In this document: piece by piece, positions 17,775 to 30,697 of the stretch | How positions within the stretch are numbered: the first letter of the stretch is position 1 | Layout: the number at the start of each line of letters is the position of its first letter | Assembly (NCBI RefSeq): GCF_008364685.1 | Contig: NZ_VTTL01000005.1 | Span: 62,001 to 126,000 of the forward strand | Reading direction: 5' to 3' | Source: Xanthobacter oligotrophicus | GTDB lineage: Bacteria; Pseudomonadota; Alphaproteobacteria; Rhizobiales; Xanthobacteraceae | Length of the DNA: 64,000 bases | Notes under the pieces: model-generated | Told to the model about the DNA's origin: nothing | Seen by the model: the letters and a program-made list of their open reading frames with translations, nothing else | The model's database searches: none | Translations under genes and position numbers: made by a program

Positions 17775-19168
17775 ATGACCGCAAGGGCCGCCCTGCTCCT
17801 GTCGCTCGCGCTCGCCGGCCTGCTGCCGGCGGCGATGCCGGCGCTTGGGCAGCCGGGCGGCGCCCCCGCCGTGGTGCCGCTGCCGCCCCCCGTGCCAGCG
17901 CGCTCCGGCCTTGATACCGATGCGCTGAAATCCGACCTGCGCGGCACCGAGGAGGCGCAGAAGCGCCTGCGCGCGGAGCTGGAGGCGGCCAAGGGGGATC
18001 GCGGCCGGCTCAACCAGATGCTGGTGGAGACCGCCACCCGTACCCGCTCCGTCGAGCAGCAGCTCATCGACGTGGAGGGGCGGATCGGCATGCTCGACGG
18101 CTCCGCCACGGACCTCAACGCCTCCCTCGCCAAGCGACGCGGCGTGCTGGCCCAGGTGCTGGCGGCGCTGATGCGCATGGGCCGGGAACCGCCGCCCGCG
18201 CTCCTGATGCGCCCGGACGATGCGCTGGACGCGGTGCGCTCGGCCATCCTCCTGGGCGCGCTGCTGCCGGAACTCAGGGTGGAGGCGGAGACCCTCGCCG
18301 CCGACCTGTCGGAGCTGTCCCGGGTGCGCGGCGAGCTGGCCGCCGCCCGCGACAGCCTCACCCGCCTCAAGGCCGAGCTGGACGACGACAGGAAGCGCCT
18401 GTCGGCCCTGGTGAGCGAACGTCAGCGCCGTCAGGCGGAGGAGCAGCCGGTTCCGCAGACCGACAGGAGCCAGGCCGAAACGGTAGCCAAGTCTACCGGC
18501 GACGTGCACGATCTCGTGACGCGGCTGGAGACGGAAGTGGGTCCGTCCGCCCGCGCCGCCGACGCGGCGAAAGCCGTGACCCGCCCCATCGAACCGGGCA
18601 AGCCGGACCTCACCGCCCTACGCAATCCCGCACGGATTACCCCCGCCATCGCCTTCAGCCAGGCTAAGGGCTTGCTGCCATTGCCGGTTGCCGGCGTGAC
18701 GGTGAAGACGTTCGGCGCCCCCGACAGCGTGGGCGGGGCCGAAAAGGGCATGACCATCGCCACCCGTGCCGGCGCCCCCGTCAGCGCGCCGGCGGATGGC
18801 TGGGTGGTCTATGCCGGGCCGTTCCGCAGCTACGGACAACTCTTGATCATCAACGCGGGCGGCGGCTACCATATCCTGATGGCAGGCATGGAGCGGATCA
18901 CCGTGGACCTTGGCCAGTTCGTCCTGGCGGGCGAGCCGGTGGGGGTGATGGGTGGCCTGTCGCGGACCGCGGGACCGGCGGCGCGCGGCGCGGCGGTACC
19001 GGCCTCAAGTCAGGCCCCGAGCGTTGTTCCGGCTGCCGGATTACGTTTTGGCAATGAGGCTGGCGCAGCCTTGGGACAGCCCCAATTGTATGTCGAGTTC
19101 CGAAAAGACGGGATCTCGATAGATCCTACCCCGTGGTGGGCCGCAACGGACAGTCAGAAGGTACGTGG

Positions 19169-19172
<4 letters not shown>
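17775..19172 (+). CDS. EnvC-like murein hydrolase activator (coiled coil plus LytM)
   Basis: Periplasmic protein of 465 residues. A signal peptide (AALLLSLALAGLLPAAMPALGQ) is followed by a long coiled coil (about 45-240, for example LKSDLRGTEEAQKRLRAELEAAKGDRGRL) and a C-terminal M23/LytM domain (about 310-455). Typical LytM segments are TRAGAPVSAPADGWVVYAG, YGQLLIINAGGGYHILMAGM and GQPQLYVEFRKDG. The usual zinc ligands (HxxxD and HxH) are replaced, so it should activate amidases rather than cut peptidoglycan itself, like EnvC. Its ATGA stop-start overlap with ctpA shows one operon. Confidence 0.92.
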
Positions 19173-20530
<1,358 letters not shown>

Positions 20531-20594
20531 GGCAGGCGAACTGAAGTTCGCCCTTCAGGGATCTGCCCGGAATATGGGCGCCTAAAGGTTGTGC

Positions 20595-20634
20595 AAATGC
20601 CCCGTCCGAGACATCGGGCGGGGCATTTCGTTTT
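20595..20634 (+). terminator. Rho-independent terminator of the envC-ctpA operon
   Basis: AAATGCCCCGTCCGA (20595-20609) pairs with TCGGGCGGGGCATTT (20614-20628) through 15 positions, one of them a G-U pair, with an ACA-type loop. It is followed by cgtttt. It lies about 65 bases after the ctpA stop. Confidence 0.85.
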
Positions 20635-20812
20635 GCCCCGGGCGGCTCCGTTGCGTCTCAACCTGCGGCCCCGGCGCCGTTGCCCCTTGTGACCACCGCG
20701 TGACAGCACGCATCCCGTGCGGCAGGCCCGTCGCCGGATCCCCTTGGCATAGGCCTTGCTCAGTCTCCGGTCGAAAGGCGCTGTGGCGCCGTGTCAGGGA
20801 GGCAGGCGCGAC

Positions 20813-21622
20813 ATGCGCTCAGATCGCAGGACTTTCCTTCGGACGGCGTTCGTCGCCGGTGCGCTGCTCGGCGCGCTGGCGCCGGTGGCGCTCTCGACGG
20901 CCGCGCGGGCGGATACCCTCGACGACATCATGAAGGCTGGCGTGATCCGCATCGCCGTGCCGCAGGATTTCCCGCCCTTCGGGTCGGTGGGCGTCGATCT
21001 CAAGCCGCTGGGTTATGACATCGACGTGGCCAACCTCATCGCCGCCAAGCTCGGCGTGAAGGCGGAGCTGGTGCCGGTGACCAGCGCCAACCGCATCCCC
21101 TATCTCCAGACCAAGAAGGTGGACCTCGTCATCTCCAGCCTCGGCAAGAATCCCGAGCGCGAGAAGGTGATGGATTTCTCCGTGGCCTATGCCCCGTTCT
21201 TCAACGGCATCTTCGGCCCCGCCGACGTGAAGGTGGAGAAGGTGGAGGACATCGCCGGCATGACGGTGGGCGTCACTCGCGGCTCGGTGGAGGACCTGGA
21301 GCTGACCAAGGTCGCCCCGCCCACCGCCGACATCAAGCGCTACGAGGACAACAATTCCACCATCTCGGCCTTCCTCTCCGGCCAGGTGAAGGTGGTGGCC
21401 ACGGGCAATGTGGTGGCGGCGGCCATCCTCGCCCGCAACCCGCCGAAGAAGCCGCAGGTGAAGGTGCTGATCAAGAATTCTCCCTGCTACGTGGGCCTCA
21501 ACAAGGACGAGCCCAAGCTGCTGGAGAAGGTCAACGCCATCATCACCGCCGCCAAGGCGGACGGCTCGCTGGAGAAGATCTCCCAGAAATGGCTCGGTGC
21601 GTCGCTTCCGGCGGATCTGTGA
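20813..21622 (+). CDS. Amino-acid ABC transporter, periplasmic binding protein
   Basis: Solute-binding protein family 3, 269 residues, for a polar amino acid. The leader MRSDRRTFLRTAFVAGALLGALAPVALSTA-type sequence carries a twin-arginine motif (DRRTFLR) and an ARA-type cleavage site, so it may travel by the Tat route. The mature part has the family marks RIAVPQDFPPFGSVG, GYDIDVANLIAAKLG and VDLVISSLGKNPEREKVMDFSVAY. An AGGGAGG lies 12-16 bases upstream of the chosen ATG. The two permeases and the ATPase downstream complete the importer. A 200-base gap with a hairpin separates it from them, which may let the binding protein be made in excess. Confidence 0.93.
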   Translation: MRSDRRTFLRTAFVAGALLGALAPVALSTAARADTLDDIMKAGVIRIAVPQDFPPFGSVGVDLKPLGYDIDVANLIAAKLGVKAELVPVTSANRIPYLQTKKVDLVISSLGKNPEREKVMDFSVAYAPFFNGIFGPADVKVEKVEDIAGMTVGVTRGSVEDLELTKVAPPTADIKRYEDNNSTISAFLSGQVKVVATGNVVAAAILARNPPKKPQVKVLIKNSPCYVGLNKDEPKLLEKVNAIITAAKADGSLEKISQKWLGASLPADL

Positions 21623-21721
21623 GGGGCTGAGTCGTAGCGCGCGCCGCCTTCGACCGGCGCGCGGCAGCCCGCTCCGCTTTCGCTGCGGTGGGTCATGAGG
21701 ACGGGGCCGCCCCCTCCTCGA

Positions 21722-21744
21722 CCCTCTCCCCAAGCGGGAGAGGG
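21722..21744 (+). repeat. CCCTCTCCC hairpin repeat (copy A)
   Basis: CCCTCTCCC (21722-21730) and GGGAGAGGG (21736-21744) form a 9-bp stem around CAAGC. A second copy of the same type is at 46908-46931. This hairpin is a very common intergenic element in proteobacteria. Here it lies between the binding-protein gene and the permease gene, where it could stabilise the upstream mRNA or cause partial termination. Confidence 0.6.
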
Positions 21745-21824
21745 AGCCGGGCTTCGGGCGCCGGCCCCGGTTCCGGAGTGCGGGTTCCGCAGTGTTGAGT
21801 GCCGCCATTGGGGGAAGGGCACAG

Positions 21825-22499
21825 ATGGCCTACAGCTTCGATTTCTCCTCCCTGGCGGACTATGTGCCAGTGATCGTGAAGGGCGTCGGCGTCACGTTGG
21901 AGCTGATCGCCGTGGGCGGCGTGCTGGGGGTCACCCTCGGCATCGCCTGCGCCTGGGCCAAGACCCAGGGGCCGCGCTGGCTGCGGCCGCTGGTGGAGGC
22001 CTATGTGGAGCTGATCCGCAACACGCCGTTCCTGATCCAGCTCTTCTTCATCTTCTTCGGCCTGCCGGCCATCGGGGTCGGGCTCACCGAGATGCAGGCC
22101 GCCATCCTCGCCATGGTGATCAATCTCGGCGCCTATGCCTGCGAGATCATCCGCGCCGGCCTCGAGGCGACCCCCAAGGGCCAGTTCGAGGCGGGGGCCT
22201 CGCTGGCCATGAGCCGGTTGCAGACCTTCCGCCACGTGGTGCTGGTGCCGGCGCTGCAGAAGATCTGGCCGGCTCTGTCCTCGCAGATCGTCATCGTCAT
22301 GTTCGGCTCGGCGGTGTGCTCGCAGATCTCGGTGGAGGAGCTGACCTTCGCCGCCAACTTCATCCAGTCCCGCACCTTCCGGGCGTTCGAGGCCTACATC
22401 GTCGCGACCGTCCTCTACCTCGCCCTCGCCGTGCTGGTGCGGCAGGTCATGCGGGGCATCGGCGCCCTGGTCTTCCCCCGCAGGAGTGTCGCGCGATGA
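21825..22499 (+). CDS. Amino-acid ABC transporter permease 1
   Basis: HisMQ/GlnP-type inner-membrane permease of 224 residues. Several hydrophobic helices are visible, such as GVGVTLELIAVGGVLGVTLGIACAWA. The family hallmark ELIRNTPFLIQLFFIFFGLP and the EAA-type loop with GASLAMSRLQTFRHVVLVPAL, which contacts the ATPase, are present. GGGGAAGGG upstream of the ATG is a good ribosome-binding site. The stop overlaps the next permease start (ATGA). The two permeases should form a heterodimer. Confidence 0.94.
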   Translation: MAYSFDFSSLADYVPVIVKGVGVTLELIAVGGVLGVTLGIACAWAKTQGPRWLRPLVEAYVELIRNTPFLIQLFFIFFGLPAIGVGLTEMQAAILAMVINLGAYACEIIRAGLEATPKGQFEAGASLAMSRLQTFRHVVLVPALQKIWPALSSQIVIVMFGSAVCSQISVEELTFAANFIQSRTFRAFEAYIVATVLYLALAVLVRQVMRGIGALVFPRRSVAR

Positions 22500-23155
22500 C
22501 GGCGTTTTCCACCTGGGACATCGTCTCCAACCTGCTCCTGGCCGCCCGCTGGACCGTGCTGCTCTCGCTGCTTGCCTTCGTCGGCGGCGGCGTGGTGGGG
22601 CTGGTGGTGCTCTATGCCCGAATCGCCCGCAGGGCGTGGCTGCGGCGCGCCGCCGGCCTCTATATCGAGCTGTTCCAGGGCACGCCGCTCCTGATGCAGC
22701 TGTTCCTGATCTTCTTCGGCCTGCCGCTCATGGGCCTCGACGTGTCGCCCTGGGCGGCGGCGTTCGTCTCCCTCACCCTGTGGAGTTCGGCCTTCCTCGC
22801 CGAGATCTGGCGCGGGTGCGTCGAATCGATTCCCAAGGGGCAGTGGGAGGCCTCCTCGTCGCTCGCCATGAGCTTCGTGGAGCAACTGCGCTACGTGATC
22901 CTGCCCCAGTCCATGCGCATCGCAGTGCCGCCCACGGTGGGCTTCTCGGTGCAGGTGGTGAAGGGCACGGCGCTGACCTCCATCATCGGCTTCGTGGAGC
23001 TGTCCAAGGCCGCCACCATCATCACCAACGCCACGTTCGAACCGTTCACGGTCTACGGCTTCGCGGCGCTGATCTATTTCGCCCTGTGCTGGCCCCTGTC
23101 GAAGTCGAGCCAGATCCTGGAGAGGAAGCTGAATGTCGCTCATCACAATCACTGA
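22496..23155 (+). CDS. Amino-acid ABC transporter permease 2
   Basis: Second HisMQ-type permease, 219 residues. It has the paired motif [20 protein letters not shown] and the cytoplasmic EAA loop [25 protein letters not shown]. It starts inside the stop codon of permease 1, and its last 23 bases overlap the ATPase gene, so all three proteins are translationally coupled. Substrate class (polar amino acid) is inferred from the family, with no finer prediction possible. Confidence 0.94.
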   Translation: MTAFSTWDIVSNLLLAARWTVLLSLLAFVGGGVVGLVVLYARIARRAWLRRAAGLYIELFQGTPLLMQLFLIFFGLPLMGLDVSPWAAAFVSLTLWSSAFLAEIWRGCVESIPKGQWEASSSLAMSFVEQLRYVILPQSMRIAVPPTVGFSVQVVKGTALTSIIGFVELSKAATIITNATFEPFTVYGFAALIYFALCWPLSKSSQILERKLNVAHHNH

Positions 23156-23858
23156 GGTGCGCAAGAGCTTCGGCCAGAACGAGGTGCTTAAGGGCATCAA
23201 CCTCGACATCGAGCCGGGCGAGGTCATCGCCATCATCGGCAAGTCGGGCTCGGGCAAGTCCACCCTGCTGCGCTGCGTCAACGGGCTGGAGACCATCGAC
23301 CAGGGCTCCATCGTGGTGGCCGGCGCCCAGCTGGCGCCGGACGAACTGCACCTGCGCGCGCTCAGGCTCAAGGTCGGCATGATCTTCCAGGGCTTCAACC
23401 TGTTCCCCCACCTCACGGCGGGGCGCAACGTGATGCTCTCGCCCATGGTGGTGAAGAAGGTTTCGGCCAAGGAGGCGGAGGCGGAGGCCCGGGTGCGGCT
23501 GGAACAGGTGGGCCTCGGCCACAAGTTCGATGCCTACCCCGACCAGCTCTCCGGCGGCCAGCAGCAGCGCGTCGCCATCGCCCGGGCGCTGGCCATGAAG
23601 CCGCTGGCCCTACTATGTGATGAGATCACCTCCGCCCTCGACCCGGAACTGGTCAACGAGGTGCTCGCCGTGGTGAAGGCCCTCGCCGAGGAGGGCATGA
23701 CGCTCCTCATGGTGACTCACGAAATGCGCTTCGCCCGCGAAGTGTGCGACCGCGTGGTGTTCATGCACCAGGGGCGGGTGCATGAGATCGGCCCGCCGGA
23801 AGAAGTGTTCACGCACCCTCAGACGCCCGAGCTCAAGCAGTTTCTCGGTGTGGCGTAA
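23133..23858 (+). CDS. Amino-acid ABC transporter ATP-binding protein (GlnQ type)
   Basis: ABC ATPase of 241 residues that powers the importer. Walker A is [11 protein letters not shown], the Q-loop is [11 protein letters not shown], the signature is [15 protein letters not shown], Walker B is [14 protein letters not shown] (one hydrophobic position is Cys) and the switch His is in MVTHEM. Length and order are normal for the HisP/GlnQ family. It begins 23 bases before the end of the permease gene. It is the last gene before the ATP synthase operon. Confidence 0.95.
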   Translation: MSLITITEVRKSFGQNEVLKGINLDIEPGEVIAIIGKSGSGKSTLLRCVNGLETIDQGSIVVAGAQLAPDELHLRALRLKVGMIFQGFNLFPHLTAGRNVMLSPMVVKKVSAKEAEAEARVRLEQVGLGHKFDAYPDQLSGGQQQRVAIARALAMKPLALLCDEITSALDPELVNEVLAVVKALAEEGMTLLMVTHEMRFAREVCDRVVFMHQGRVHEIGPPEEVFTHPQTPELKQFLGVA

Positions 23859-24094
23859 GGCGCCGGGTGGCGGCGCGGGTGGTATCCGGGCATCGCGGTG
23901 CGGCAATGCGGCCTAGGCGCCATCGTTCGGTCATGTTGCCGCCCACTTCTGCCTGTGTTAGGCACACCGGGATTTCGAGAGGCGGGTTTAGCCCTCTCGC
24001 GGGGTCGCACTAGATTATTCCCAACAGATCAAGGGCTTGGGCAATAGCCGCGCAAGGCGCGCGGCATGGGCTGCAAGTTCGAGAGAGGTGCGGG

Positions 24095-26178
<2,084 letters not shown>

Positions 26179-26214
26179 GCGGCGCCTGTTCCTCGAACCT
26201 GACGGACGGGCACC

Positions 26215-27084
26215 ATGGCGAGCCTGAAAGACCTAAGGAACCGCATCGCCTCGGTGAAGGCGACGCAGAAGATCACCAAGGCGATGCAGATGGTCGCCGC
26301 GGCGAAGCTGCGTCGCGCCCAGATGGCGGCGGAAGCGGCCCGTCCCTATGCCGAGCGCATGGATACGGTGCTGGGCAGCCTTGCCGCCGGCATCGTAGGT
26401 GCCGGCCAGGCGCCGGTGCTGATCGCCGGCACGGGGCAGTCGCAGAAGCATCTGCTGCTGGTGGCCAGCGGCGAGCGCGGCCTGTGCGGCGCCTTCAACA
26501 CCTCCATCGTGCGCCTGGCGCGCGAGAAGGCGCAGCAGCTGATCGGCGAAGGGAAGGACGTGACGTTCTTCTGCGTCGGCCGCAAGGGCTACGACCAGCT
26601 GCGCCGGACCTACCCCGACCGCATCATCGAACTGGTGGACCTGCGCAGCGTGCGCACCCTCAGCTTCAAGGATGCCTCGGCCATTGCGGCGAAGATCCTC
26701 GCCCTGCTCGACCAGGGCGCCTTCGACGTGTGCACGCTCTTCTATTCCAACTTCAAGAGCGTGATCTCGCAGATCCCCACCGCCCAGCAGATCATCCCCG
26801 CCGTGTTCGAGGCGCAGGACGAGGGCGGCCCGGTCTATGAATACGAGCCGACGGAAGAGGAGATCCTCGCTGACCTCCTGCCGCGCAACATCGCGGTGCA
26901 GATCTTCCGCGCGCTCTTGGAAAACCAGGCGTCTTTCTACGGCTCGCAGATGAGCGCCATGGACAATGCGACCCGCAACGCCGGCGACATGATCAGGAAG
27001 CAGACGCTGATCTACAACCGGACGCGCCAGGCGCAGATCACGAAAGAACTCATCGAAATCATCTCCGGCGCCGAAGCGCTCTGA
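26215..27084 (+). CDS. atpG: ATP synthase F1 subunit gamma
   Basis: Central-stalk rotor subunit of 289 residues. The N-terminal coiled-coil helix reads [33 protein letters not shown]. The C-terminal helix [46 protein letters not shown] is the universal gamma ending. It lies 36 bases after atpA and 33 before atpD, consistent with one operon. Confidence 0.97.
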   Translation: MASLKDLRNRIASVKATQKITKAMQMVAAAKLRRAQMAAEAARPYAERMDTVLGSLAAGIVGAGQAPVLIAGTGQSQKHLLLVASGERGLCGAFNTSIVRLAREKAQQLIGEGKDVTFFCVGRKGYDQLRRTYPDRIIELVDLRSVRTLSFKDASAIAAKILALLDQGAFDVCTLFYSNFKSVISQIPTAQQIIPAVFEAQDEGGPVYEYEPTEEEILADLLPRNIAVQIFRALLENQASFYGSQMSAMDNATRNAGDMIRKQTLIYNRTRQAQITKELIEIISGAEAL

Positions 27085-27099
27085 CCACGGCCTGGATGA

Positions 27100-28554
<1,455 letters not shown>

Positions 28555-28691
28555 GCGGACGTTCGACAAAGGCTTTCCGGTCATCGTTCGCATGGTGATC
28601 GGAATGCGTGATTTTCCTGCTCCGCTTTGAGGCGAATTTGCCGCTTAGGGTGTTGTACTCAAGTGGCAAATTCGGATCAGGGGTTGAGGAA

Positions 28692-28928
28692 ATGATGAAT
28701 GTGAAGGTCCTGGGCCTCGTGCTGGGACTTGTGGCCGGCGGCATCACCGGCTGGCTCACCCGGCCGCAGGTCGCCGAGATCCGGCTGCCGGGCCTCAATA
28801 TCGAGCTGCAGGGCGAAAACCCGCGCGGCGGATTGACCTCGGAGCAAAGCCAGCACATCGGCCTTGCCGCCGTGGTGGGTGCCATCATCGGGCTCGGCGT
28901 CGGCTTCGTTGCCGATCGCCGGCGCTGA
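28692..28928 (+). CDS. Small two-helix membrane protein inserted in the atp operon
   Basis: A 78-residue protein I cannot assign to a family. The N-terminus forms a membrane helix (VLGLVLGLVAGGITGWLT). A short hydrophilic loop of about 30 residues follows (EIRLPGLNIELQGENPRGGLTSEQSQ). The C-terminus is a second glycine-rich helix (IGLAAVVGAIIGLGVGFVAD) ending in Arg residues. The ATG at 28692 follows TTGAGGA, a good ribosome-binding site. It sits between atpD and atpC on the same strand. The 137 bases before it are AT-richer than the operon and could hold an extra promoter. Both helices have small-residue patterns suited to helix packing. Confidence 0.75.
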   Translation: MMNVKVLGLVLGLVAGGITGWLTRPQVAEIRLPGLNIELQGENPRGGLTSEQSQHIGLAAVVGAIIGLGVGFVADRRR

Positions 28929-29081
28929 TGCCGCGGAGGCGGTTGCGCCCGGGCCGACCAGGCCCGTGCGGTGAAGCCGCTTTCCTTCATGGAGTTGGGG
29001 CGTCCATCCGGCTGGATGGCGCCCGGAGGAGCACCCGATGTTGGGGCGCCTCCCGTTCGGGACGACCCGGAGACGAGAATT

Positions 29082-29501
29082 ATGGCGACCTTACCCTTTG
29101 AGCTGGTCTCGCCCGAGCGGCTCGTGTTTTCCGGCGCCGTGACCGAGGTGATCGTGCCCGGCGCGGAAGGCGAGTTCGGCGTGCTGGCGGGCCATGCGCC
29201 CTTCATCGGCATGCTGAAGCCCGGTATCCTCACCATCAAGGGTGACGGCTCGCCGCGCTCCTATTTCGTGCGCGGTGGCTTTGCCGAGGTGAACCCGGCC
29301 GGCCTTACCATCCTCGCCGAAGAGGCAAAGCCGCTGGAGGAGCTGGACCTGGGTGCTCTGCAGCAGCAGATCCAGAATGCCAAGGAAGACGTGACCGACG
29401 CCACCACCGACGAGACCCGCCAGCGGGCCGCGCGGCAGCTTGCCGATCTCGAGCAGGTCTATGCGGCCCTCGAGAGCGGCCGCGCCGGCGGCGGGCACTG
29501 A
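29082..29501 (+). CDS. atpC: ATP synthase F1 subunit epsilon
   Basis: Epsilon subunit of 139 residues, part of the central stalk and an intrinsic inhibitor of ATP hydrolysis. The N-terminal beta-sandwich contains FELVSPERLVFSG, EVIVPGAEGEFGVLAGHAP and YFVRGGFAEVNPAGLTILAEEA. The C-terminal helical hairpin is short. I chose the ATG at 29082, with CGGAGACGAG upstream; a longer in-frame reading from 28971 is unconserved. It is the last gene of the operon and is followed by a terminator. Confidence 0.96.
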   Translation: MATLPFELVSPERLVFSGAVTEVIVPGAEGEFGVLAGHAPFIGMLKPGILTIKGDGSPRSYFVRGGFAEVNPAGLTILAEEAKPLEELDLGALQQQIQNAKEDVTDATTDETRQRAARQLADLEQVYAALESGRAGGGH

Positions 29502-29603
29502 GGCTGGACCTGTCGCAGTATCCCCCAGCGTTCGCTGGTGGGCTGATCGCGCTGGTTCGTTCCGGGTGAACGTGATGCCGCATCAGCGGGAAGGACTGTT
29601 CCG

Positions 29604-29634
29604 ACGGCGGCCGTGAGGCCGCCGTTTGCGTTTG
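29604..29634 (+). terminator. Likely terminator of the atp operon
   Basis: ACGGCGGCC (29604-29612) and GGCCGCCGT (29617-29625) form a 9-bp stem around GTGA. The downstream sequence ttgcgtttgc is only moderately T-rich. It lies about 100 bases after atpC and before the AT-rich promoter of the next unit. Confidence 0.65.
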
Positions 29635-29657
29635 CGTGACATCGCGTGTCGGCATTA

Positions 29658-29687
29658 TTAGATTTAATCTATGGAATAACTTATAAT
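29658..29687 (+). promoter_or_regulatory. AT-rich promoter with palindrome, Crp/Fnr-family gene
   Basis: TTAGAT at 29658-29663 and a perfect TATAAT at 29682-29687, 18 bases apart, form a strong sigma-70-like promoter about 50 bases before the regulator start. The -35 region is embedded in the palindrome TAGATTTAATCTA (29659-29671), a plausible operator. The stretch stands out as strongly AT-rich against GC-rich neighbours. Confidence 0.55.
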
Positions 29688-29739
29688 AGTAATGGTACGC
29701 TTCTTGCGGTTGAGAATGGATCCAACCGGGAGAGAAGCC

Positions 29740-30516
29740 ATGCTGAACGCTCCGCCCCACGGGCCGCTTCCCGTCGCCGCATCGCCGCTCCTGGCAGGTG
29801 CCGCTCCCGCGCAGGCGCTTCTGCTCACGGAGAATGCCGCCCTCACCAACGGGCCGCCGCTGCTGTTCCAGCGCCTCACCGCCAAGGAGCGTGAAGAGGT
29901 GCTGCGCGAGGGCCAGAAGCGCGTGGTCTATCGCGGCAAGATGCTGTTCTCGCAAGGCACGCCCCACGACGGGATCTTCCTGATCGAGAGCGGCCGCATC
30001 CGCGTCTTCTACATCGCGCCGTCAGGCCGTGAGATCACCCTGGCCTATTGGAACTCGGGCAATTTCGTCGGCGGCCCCGAACTGTTCGGGCAGGGGCAGC
30101 ATGTGTGGTCAGGGGTTGCCGCCACCAATGCGGTGGTCGTGCATCTGACCGGCAAGACCCTGCGCCGGCTCATCGCCCAGATCCCGGCCTTCGCCATCGG
30201 CCTCATCGAGGGGCTGACCTTCAAGGGCAAGTGCTATTCCGCCCTTGCCCAGATGCTGGGCACCCGCTCGGTCACCGAGCGCCTCGCCCACCTGCTCCTG
30301 CACCTCGCGGAGTCCTATGGGGTGCGGGAGGAGGGCGCCATCGTCATCGGCACGGCCTTCACCCACGCCGACCTCGCGCACATGGTCGGGGCGACGCGGC
30401 AATGGGTCACCATCAGCCTCAAGCGGCTGCAGGAACAGGGGGTTCTGAGGGCGGAGAAGGCCAAGATCGTGATCCATGACCTCGACGCGCTCCACGCCAT
30501 GCGCGGCAACCGTTGA
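29740..30516 (+). CDS. Crp/Fnr-family transcriptional regulator
   Basis: Regulator of 258 residues with an N-terminal cyclic-nucleotide-binding-like beta barrel (VVYRGKMLFSQGTPHDGIFLIESGRIRVFYIAPSGREITLAYWNSGNFVGGPELF) and a C-terminal winged helix (FTHADLAHMVGATRQWVTISLKRLQEQGVL). It lacks the N-terminal cysteine cluster of FNR, so it should not sense oxygen by a 4Fe-4S cluster. The recognition helix reads TRQWVTIS, not the CRP RE..R or FNR E..SR pattern, so its operator should differ from both. GGGAGAGAAG precedes the ATG. It is the first gene of a same-strand run with an ABC importer, ferredoxin and reductase, and is their likely regulator. Confidence 0.9.
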   Translation: MLNAPPHGPLPVAASPLLAGAAPAQALLLTENAALTNGPPLLFQRLTAKEREEVLREGQKRVVYRGKMLFSQGTPHDGIFLIESGRIRVFYIAPSGREITLAYWNSGNFVGGPELFGQGQHVWSGVAATNAVVVHLTGKTLRRLIAQIPAFAIGLIEGLTFKGKCYSALAQMLGTRSVTERLAHLLLHLAESYGVREEGAIVIGTAFTHADLAHMVGATRQWVTISLKRLQEQGVLRAEKAKIVIHDLDALHAMRGNR

Positions 30517-30697
30517 GGCCGGCGCAGGGCGAAGGTGGCCCCGCGCCGGGAAGGCAGGCAGCCTGTGACCAAGAAAGAGGCGGGTCTCGAAAGGAGGCAA
30601 CTAATCGACACCCCCGCCGCATCTTCCTTTGAATGAATGGAAGCTGGCGCCCGAAGATCACCGTCGAGAGCCGTCTTTGCCCCGAGAGGTGGATCCG

